From: Bacillota bacterium
GTDB taxonomy: Bacteria > Bacillota > Clostridia > Oscillospirales > Oscillospiraceae
DNA length: 9,062 nt
Reading direction: 5' to 3'
Assembly: GCA_023393155.1 (NCBI GenBank)
Contig: JAEWML010000262.1
Location: forward strand, 1-9,062
How positions within the stretch are numbered: the first letter of the stretch is position 1; each line of letters begins with the position of its first letter. The position numbers and the translations under genes are program-made. The notes beneath the pieces were generated by a model. It was not told the origin of the DNA and did no database searches. It was given only the letters and a program-made list of their open reading frames with translations. Positions 5,803 to 9,062 of this stretch are shown here, one piece after another.

Positions 5803-5835
5803 AAAAAAGTCCGGCGCGTCTTTTGACGCGCCGGA
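5803..5835 (-). terminator. Rho-independent terminator of the M23 peptidase gene
   Basis: On the minus strand TCCGGCGCGTC-AAAA-GACGCGCCGGA forms an 11-bp perfect stem, followed by C and six T residues. It lies six bases after the stop codon and isolates the gene from hpf. Confidence 0.95.
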
Positions 5836-5841
5836 TGCTTT

Positions 5842-7767
5842 TTAAGGCAGGTAATTCAGGGGGTTGCGGGGTACGCCGTTATACCGGACTTCAAAGTGAC
5901 AGTGGTTTCCGGTGGAGTTTCCGGTGGAGCCCATGCGGGCAATCTGCTGGCCCTTGTACACGTGTTGCCCCACAGAGACGATCAGGCTGGAGTTGTGGCC
6001 GTAATAGGTCACGTAGCCGTTGCCGTGGTTGATCTGCACCAGATAGCCATACCCGCTCATCCAGCCGGCATAGCTCACCGTGCCGCCGTCGGCGGCATAG
6101 ATGGCGGTTCCGCGCCGGTTGGCAATGTCGATGCCCTTGTGGTTTGTCGAGGCATAGCTGTAACTCAGGTTCCGATAGCCGAAGCGGGAGGTGATATTGC
6201 CGGAGCAGGGCCACCGGAAGGAGCCGGTGGGCAGCCATGTGGGCCGGTCCTTGGTGCCCTGAAGCCGCTGCTCCGTGACAGGGTCCTTCAGGGTGACGGA
6301 GGAGAGAATCATCCGCTCCATCTCCTCGCCATTGACATAGGTTACGTTGGCCACCACGTCGGCAGAGCCGTTTTCGCCCGGGGAGGTGACCTTGTAGTCG
6401 CCCTTGTAAAGGTCGGAGGTGTCGGTATACTCCACATCAAAGGGAATGGCGTCCATATACCGTTCCTGCTCCACCACGGTCATGGTGAGGTAGGGAACGG
6501 AGGCGGACAGGGTCAGCACCTCGCCGATGGACAGGCGGTTAATGTCGTAGCCGGGGTTCAGGGCCAGCAGCTCGGCGGAGGTAAGCTCGTGGCTGTTGGC
6601 AATCTGGGACCAGGTGTCTCCGCTTTTGACCTCATAGGTCACCTCGGCGGTTTTGGTGCTGTACAGCGTCTCGGCCAGATACCCCAGATTCATGATGCTG
6701 TCGGTGGGCACGTAGCCGGGCTTAATCTCCACCGTCTCCTCAAATTCACAGGAGATGGTGTTCTCGTCGCTGATGCCGTCCTTAAGCTGCTTCAAAAGCT
6801 CGTCAAGAGCGCCCTCATAGGGGGTCGCTCCGATCAGCTCTCCGTCCACGTACAGGGAGTAGCCGTAGGTTACAAGGCCGATTTCCTCGGACAGGCCCTC
6901 CTCCAGCTCTTCAGAGTCCACCACCGCGGACCGGGGCAGCAGGGAAGAGGAATATTGCAGCAAGCTTTCGTCAATGGCATAGCTGGAGCCGATGGCACGG
7001 GAGGTGATCTGCTCCAGTTGGGTCTTGGCAAGGTTGGCGGCGGAAGCGGATTTCACCGCGCAGATCTGTTCACCGTTGTATATCACCGTGGTGCCCACAG
7101 TGTAGAGAGAGAAGAATACAAAGACCAGCGCCGCCGCGCCGGTGACCGCCAAAAAGGGCAAAGGGCGAATCTTTTTCTGCCCGAACAGCCGCGCAAACAA
7201 AGACCGAATGGGGTCAAACCGCCCCGCCAAAAGCTGGCGCTGGCCCTTTTTGCGCTCAGTAAACCGGGTGGTCAGCAGCGGAGCCATGTTTCGGGCAAAC
7301 AGCAGGAGCTGCACCGCCGCCAAATCAGACTCCGGAAATTGGCGGGCCTGTTCCTCCCGCACCAGATGGCGTGCCCGCCGGCGGAGCCGGCGGACGTTTC
7401 TGAAAAAGACGGTTTTTTTCTCTGAGAGCAGCTCCAAGAGCAGCGCGGGAAGGGATTTTTCCTGTGCCGCCTCCCGCCGCCCGGGTGTCCGCGCCGCCGG
7501 AGCGGCGGCCACAGCCGCCACCATAGGCGCCGAAGAGCGCCGCTGCCGCGCGGACCGGCTGTTAGAGGCAGTGTGCGCCCTCGTCAGAACCGGCGCGTCT
7601 TCCGGCGCTGCCCCGGCGGGAATGGGCTCTGCCTGCGCAGCCTGGGCACTCACTCGCCGCAGCACCGGCGCGGCCTGAGGCTCTTCCGCCTGACGGCGGG
7701 AACCAGTCTGAGGCGATGCGGCCCGCCGGGCGGCGTGGTTGTGGGATTTTGGGGAATGTTTACTCAT
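5842..7767 (-). CDS. membrane-anchored M23 peptidase with LysM and G5 domains
   Basis: Predicted zinc metallo-endopeptidase or hydrolase acting on peptidoglycan cross-bridges or stem peptides outside the membrane. In the 641-residue product, residues 1-202 are basic, Ala/Arg-rich and probably cytoplasmic. Residues 203-226 are one membrane helix (FLAVTGAAALVFVFFSLY core), giving an N-in, C-out topology. Residues 228-376 are an extracytoplasmic region with YNGEQICAV and YVDGELIGAT motifs. LysM (377-421) contains VKSGDTWSQIA; a G5-like region spans about 428-507; the M23 domain is 516-641. Zinc-site motifs HKGID (His543, Asp547) and HCH (His622, His624) and His591 are all present, so it should be active. 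ATG 7767 follows GAGG by five bases; a TTG extension to 7797 is rejected. The gene stands alone with a strong promoter, a WalR-type box and a strong terminator, which fits a wall-homeostasis hydrolase. The 200-residue cytoplasmic tail is unusually long. Confidence 0.93.
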   Translation of the reverse strand: MSKHSPKSHNHAARRAASPQTGSRRQAEEPQAAPVLRRVSAQAAQAEPIPAGAAPEDAPVLTRAHTASNSRSARQRRSSAPMVAAVAAAPAARTPGRREAAQEKSLPALLLELLSEKKTVFFRNVRRLRRRARHLVREEQARQFPESDLAAVQLLLFARNMAPLLTTRFTERKKGQRQLLAGRFDPIRSLFARLFGQKKIRPLPFLAVTGAAALVFVFFSLYTVGTTVIYNGEQICAVKSASAANLAKTQLEQITSRAIGSSYAIDESLLQYSSSLLPRSAVVDSEELEEGLSEEIGLVTYGYSLYVDGELIGATPYEGALDELLKQLKDGISDENTISCEFEETVEIKPGYVPTDSIMNLGYLAETLYSTKTAEVTYEVKSGDTWSQIANSHELTSAELLALNPGYDINRLSIGEVLTLSASVPYLTMTVVEQERYMDAIPFDVEYTDTSDLYKGDYKVTSPGENGSADVVANVTYVNGEEMERMILSSVTLKDPVTEQRLQGTKDRPTWLPTGSFRWPCSGNITSRFGYRNLSYSYASTNHKGIDIANRRGTAIYAADGGTVSYAGWMSGYGYLVQINHGNGYVTYYGHNSSLIVSVGQHVYKGQQIARMGSTGNSTGNHCHFEVRYNGVPRNPLNYLP

Positions 7768-7806
7768 GAAGACCTCACAGTCAAAATTAAAAAGCAAAAC
7801 AAAAAA

Positions 7807-7823
7807 GTTACAGGAGGGTTACA
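7807..7823 (-). promoter_or_regulatory. perfect WalR (YycF)-type box upstream of the M23 gene
   Basis: The minus strand reads TGTAAC-CCTCC-TGTAAC, an exact match to the published WalR consensus TGTWAH-N5-TGTWAH. It lies about 11-27 bases after the predicted start site and 40 bases before the ATG. Wall hydrolases are the classic WalR targets. A site downstream of +1 suggests repression rather than activation. Confidence 0.75.
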
Positions 7824-7833
7824 GATTGTAACC
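7817..7833 (-). repeat. perfect inverted repeat at the M23 gene transcription start
   Basis: GGTTACA-ATC-TGTAACC on the minus strand has 7-bp arms and a three-base loop. It starts at the predicted +1 and shares one half-site with the WalR-type box, so there are three TGTAAC half-sites in total, one inverted. It may extend the operator or form a 5' mRNA hairpin. Confidence 0.6.
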
Positions 7834-7839
7834 GACGAC

Positions 7840-7868
7840 ATCATAACCCGTTTTCCTTGATTCGTCAA
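7840..7868 (-). promoter_or_regulatory. sigma-A-type promoter of the M23 gene
   Basis: On the minus strand TTGACG (7863-7868), exactly 17 bases, TATGAT (7840-7845). Initiation is predicted near 7833, giving a leader of about 66 nt. Confidence 0.85.
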
Positions 7869-7898
7869 GCATTTTTTTGGCAAAACTGCTGGAAAATG

Positions 7899-7996
7899 AA
7901 CCCAAAACCGCCTTGCTAGTCTGTCCGGAAAATACCTTATTTATGAAACCGACCCAAATCGCGCCTTGGAATACTAAAAAGAAAGGCGGGTTTTGG
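7899..7996. repeat. three copies of a CCAAAA-CGCCTT motif between divergent promoters
   Basis: Copy 1 is ACCCAAAACCGCCTTG (7900-7915). Copy 2 is ACCCAAATCGCGCCTTG (7952-7968), in the same direction. Copy 3 is on the opposite strand (7983-7996; CCAAAACCCGCCTT). Copies 1 and 3 form a near-perfect 13/14-base inverted repeat. They lie between the M23 and permease promoters and may bind a regulator of either gene. No protein-coding sequence is seen in 7869-8028. Confidence 0.55.
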
Positions 7997-8075
7997 ACAA
8001 AAGGACCAAGAACACGCGTCCACCTTTAAAATATTTTTCAGGATGCCTAAAAATATTTGCATTCTCCGGAAAATA
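7924..8075 (+). repeat. exact 11-bp direct repeat pair TCCGGAAAATA
   Basis: Copies at 7924-7934 and 8065-8075 are identical and 141 bases apart. The second copy lies in the spacer between the -35 and -10 of the permease promoter, where a bound protein would affect initiation. Related CCGGAAAAT occurs again in the leader (8320-8327). Confidence 0.45.
8029..8058. repeat. 30-bp dyad overlapping the permease -35
   Basis: AAATATTTTT (8029-8038) and AAAAATATTT (8049-8058) are perfect 10-bp arms separated by 10 bases, one helical turn in centre. The right arm enters the -35 hexamer. It could be an operator or an A/T UP element. Confidence 0.5.
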
Positions 8076-8084
8076 TGGTATGAT
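8057..8084 (+). promoter_or_regulatory. promoter of the NCS2 permease gene, with extended -10
   Basis: TTGCAT (8057-8062), 16 bases, TATGAT (8079-8084), with TG at 8076-8077 as an extended -10. Initiation is predicted near 8091, so the permease mRNA has a leader of about 270 nt. Confidence 0.8.
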
Positions 8085-8090
8085 ATGCAC

Positions 8091-8360
8091 AGAGTGAAGG
8101 TTGCGGATCGCTTGCGTCCGCCGCCCCAAGGCGGGTGTACAGTCGCGGCATTGCGTCTGACTCGCCGCGTCTCAGTCCGCTTGCACCGGATTCTGCGGCC
8201 ATGCGGAATGCGGGCGAGGGGCCTGCGCCACGCAGGATGCGGGCGGTATTTCAAGACAATACGGAAAATCGGAATGGAACGGCGGATGCCGTAAAATAAT
8301 AGAAACGTGGTAAGGCCGCCGGAAAATGAGTTCCGGCGGCTTCCGAAAGGAGCGGCTGTG
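8091..8360 (+). promoter_or_regulatory. long, highly structured leader of the NCS2 permease (candidate cis-regulatory RNA)
   Basis: Hairpins readable by eye are: GCGGA/TCCGC (8103-8121), or the overlapping CCGCC-CCAA-GGCGG (8121-8134); CGCGGC/GCCGCG (8144-8169); ATTCTGC/GCGGAAT (8190-8209, one G-U); CCTGCG-CCA-CGCAGG (8222-8236); and a strong 10-bp GCCGCCGGAA/TTCCGGCGGC (8315-8340) just before ribosome site AAAGGAG (8346-8352). The last hairpin lacks a U-tract (TTCC follows), so control of translation is more likely than termination, if any. I looked for the purine riboswitch core and T-box and other common conserved segments and did not find them. An 83-codon frame across the region looks spurious. 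Confidence 0.5.
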
Positions 8361-9062
8361 ATGGAGAAAAGAACCCCGAGCCGGGAGGCGCTGTTTCAGC
8401 TTCGCGGCCCCGTGCCGACAGGGGCGGCGGTGTCTTTGGCGCTGCAGCATCTGGTGGCCATGATTGTGGGCTGTGTAACGCCCGCCATTATTGTGGCGGG
8501 AGTGGCGGGGCTGAACCAGGCGGACGGCGTGCTGCTGATTCAGGCGTCGCTGGTAATGTCCGCCGTGGCTACCTTTTTCCAGCTCTATCCCATTGGCGGG
8601 CGGTTTGGCTCGGGACTTCCGGTGATCCTGGGCGTCAGCTTTGCCTATGTGCCAAGCATGCAGGCCATCGCCTCCGATGGCGGCGGGGTGGCCGCTATTG
8701 CGGGGGCCATGCTGGTGGGTGGCGTGGTGGCAATGCTGGTGGGCTTCGGTATGCGGCACATCCGCCGGCTGTTTCCGCCGGTAATTACCGGCACGGTGGT
8801 GTTTACCATCGGCTTGTCCCTCTACCCCACAGCCATCAACTATATGGCCGGCGGCGCGGGCAACACGGCGGAGTCCATTGCCGCCAAGGGTCTGCCCGAG
8901 ACGCTGATTTACGGCTCCTGGCAAAACTGGCTGGTGGCGGTGCTGACGCTGGTGGCTGTGATGCTGCTGAACCACCACGGCAGGGGCATCGGCAAGCTGG
9001 CCTCCATCCTGCTGGGTATGCTGGCGGGGTATGTAATCTCCATTCCCTTTCATATGGTGGAC
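8361..9062 (+). CDS. NCS2-family nucleobase permease, xanthine/urate type (3' end outside window)
   Basis: The reading frame is open from ATG 8361 to the window edge (234 codons), so the 3' part is missing; full-length family members have about 430-460 residues. The product imports purine or pyrimidine bases with protons across the cytoplasmic membrane. Seen: a short cytoplasmic N-terminus, the TM1 motif LALQHLVAMIVG (26-37) with the conserved Gln29-His30, CVTPAIIVAG (38-47), the TM3 segment SGLPVILGVSFAYVPSM (84-100), and FPPVITGTVVFTIGLSL (138-154). Several hydrophobic helices follow, to residue 232. The pattern is closer to PbuX/UacT xanthine-uric acid carriers than to UraA. The substrate-defining NAT motif is beyond the window, so specificity stays open. 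AGGAG lies eight bases upstream of the ATG. It has its own promoter and a long structured leader, and diverges from the M23 gene. Confidence 0.92.
   Translation, partial: MEKRTPSREALFQLRGPVPTGAAVSLALQHLVAMIVGCVTPAIIVAGVAGLNQADGVLLIQASLVMSAVATFFQLYPIGGRFGSGLPVILGVSFAYVPSMQAIASDGGGVAAIAGAMLVGGVVAMLVGFGMRHIRRLFPPVITGTVVFTIGLSLYPTAINYMAGGAGNTAESIAAKGLPETLIYGSWQNWLVAVLTLVAVMLLNHHGRGIGKLASILLGMLAGYVISIPFHMVD

Noticed and set aside
5896..7425. 509-codon frame antisense to the M23 gene
   Set aside because: Gly/Val/His-rich antisense shadow with no recognisable domain; the minus-strand gene has full catalytic motifs.
7856..7878. CTTGA-TTCG-TCAAG then a T-run, terminator-like on the plus strand
   Set aside because: Five-bp stem, no upstream plus-strand gene, and it contains the -35 of the M23 promoter.
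8091..8360. Purine (G-box) riboswitch or T-box in the permease leader
   Set aside because: The conserved core segments of these classes are not present in the sequence.
8172..9053. 293-codon His/Gln-rich frame antisense to the permease
   Set aside because: Composition is typical of the reverse strand of a hydrophobic membrane gene. The plus-strand frame has NCS2 motifs, a promoter and a ribosome site.
1..9062. CRISPR array, insertion sequence, integrase, toxin-antitoxin or phage genes
   Set aside because: No regular spaced repeats, no transposase or integrase motifs and no terminal repeats with target duplications were seen.

Overview
The window looks like chromosomal DNA from a GC-rich, low-redundancy Bacillota genome, most likely class Clostridia near Oscillospiraceae. 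This rests on protein style (clostridial-type MnmA, long-form HPF, a LysM/G5/M23 wall hydrolase), strong Shine-Dalgarno sites, sigma-A-type promoters and a perfect WalR-type box. The lineage is inferred by eye and not confirmed. No IS element, phage gene, CRISPR array or integrase is visible. It reads as an ordinary housekeeping region with rich regulatory DNA between the genes.

Left end (1-407): a stable-RNA operon on the minus strand, with a sigma-A promoter, tRNA-Leu(UAA), then a probable initiator tRNA cut by the window edge. Diverging from it is a well-formed 25-codon gene on the plus strand that ends in a hairpin. Next, on the minus strand, are a histidine-kinase-like ATPase whose phospho-acceptor His is missing and, downstream of it, mnmA (tRNA 2-thiouridylase). 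A strong hairpin separates the two. A 548-base gap (2398-2945) then holds the divergent promoters and a roughly 228-nt structured leader in front of gap (glyceraldehyde-3-phosphate dehydrogenase), whose residues suggest altered NAD/NADP preference.

Middle (3969-5840): convergent to gap is a PIN-like-domain protein with a long Lys/Pro/Ala-rich basic tail. Upstream of it, on the same strand but behind its own terminator, is hpf (long-form ribosome hibernation factor). Behind another strong terminator comes a membrane-anchored M23 peptidase with LysM and G5 domains.

Right end (7768-9062): a 593-base regulatory region lies between the divergent M23 gene and an NCS2 nucleobase permease. The permease runs off the window and has no stop codon inside it. 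This region has a textbook promoter plus WalR box for the M23 gene, three copies of a CCAAAA-CGCCTT motif, an exact 11-bp repeat, a 30-bp dyad on the permease -35, and a 270-nt highly structured permease leader that I cannot match to a known riboswitch class.

The genes do not form one pathway. They are separate transcription units for translation (tRNAs, MnmA, HPF), central carbon metabolism (gap), wall remodelling (M23) and purine-type uptake (NCS2). The best candidates for something undescribed are the two structured leaders, the triple motif, the 25-codon gene and the His-less kinase-like protein.
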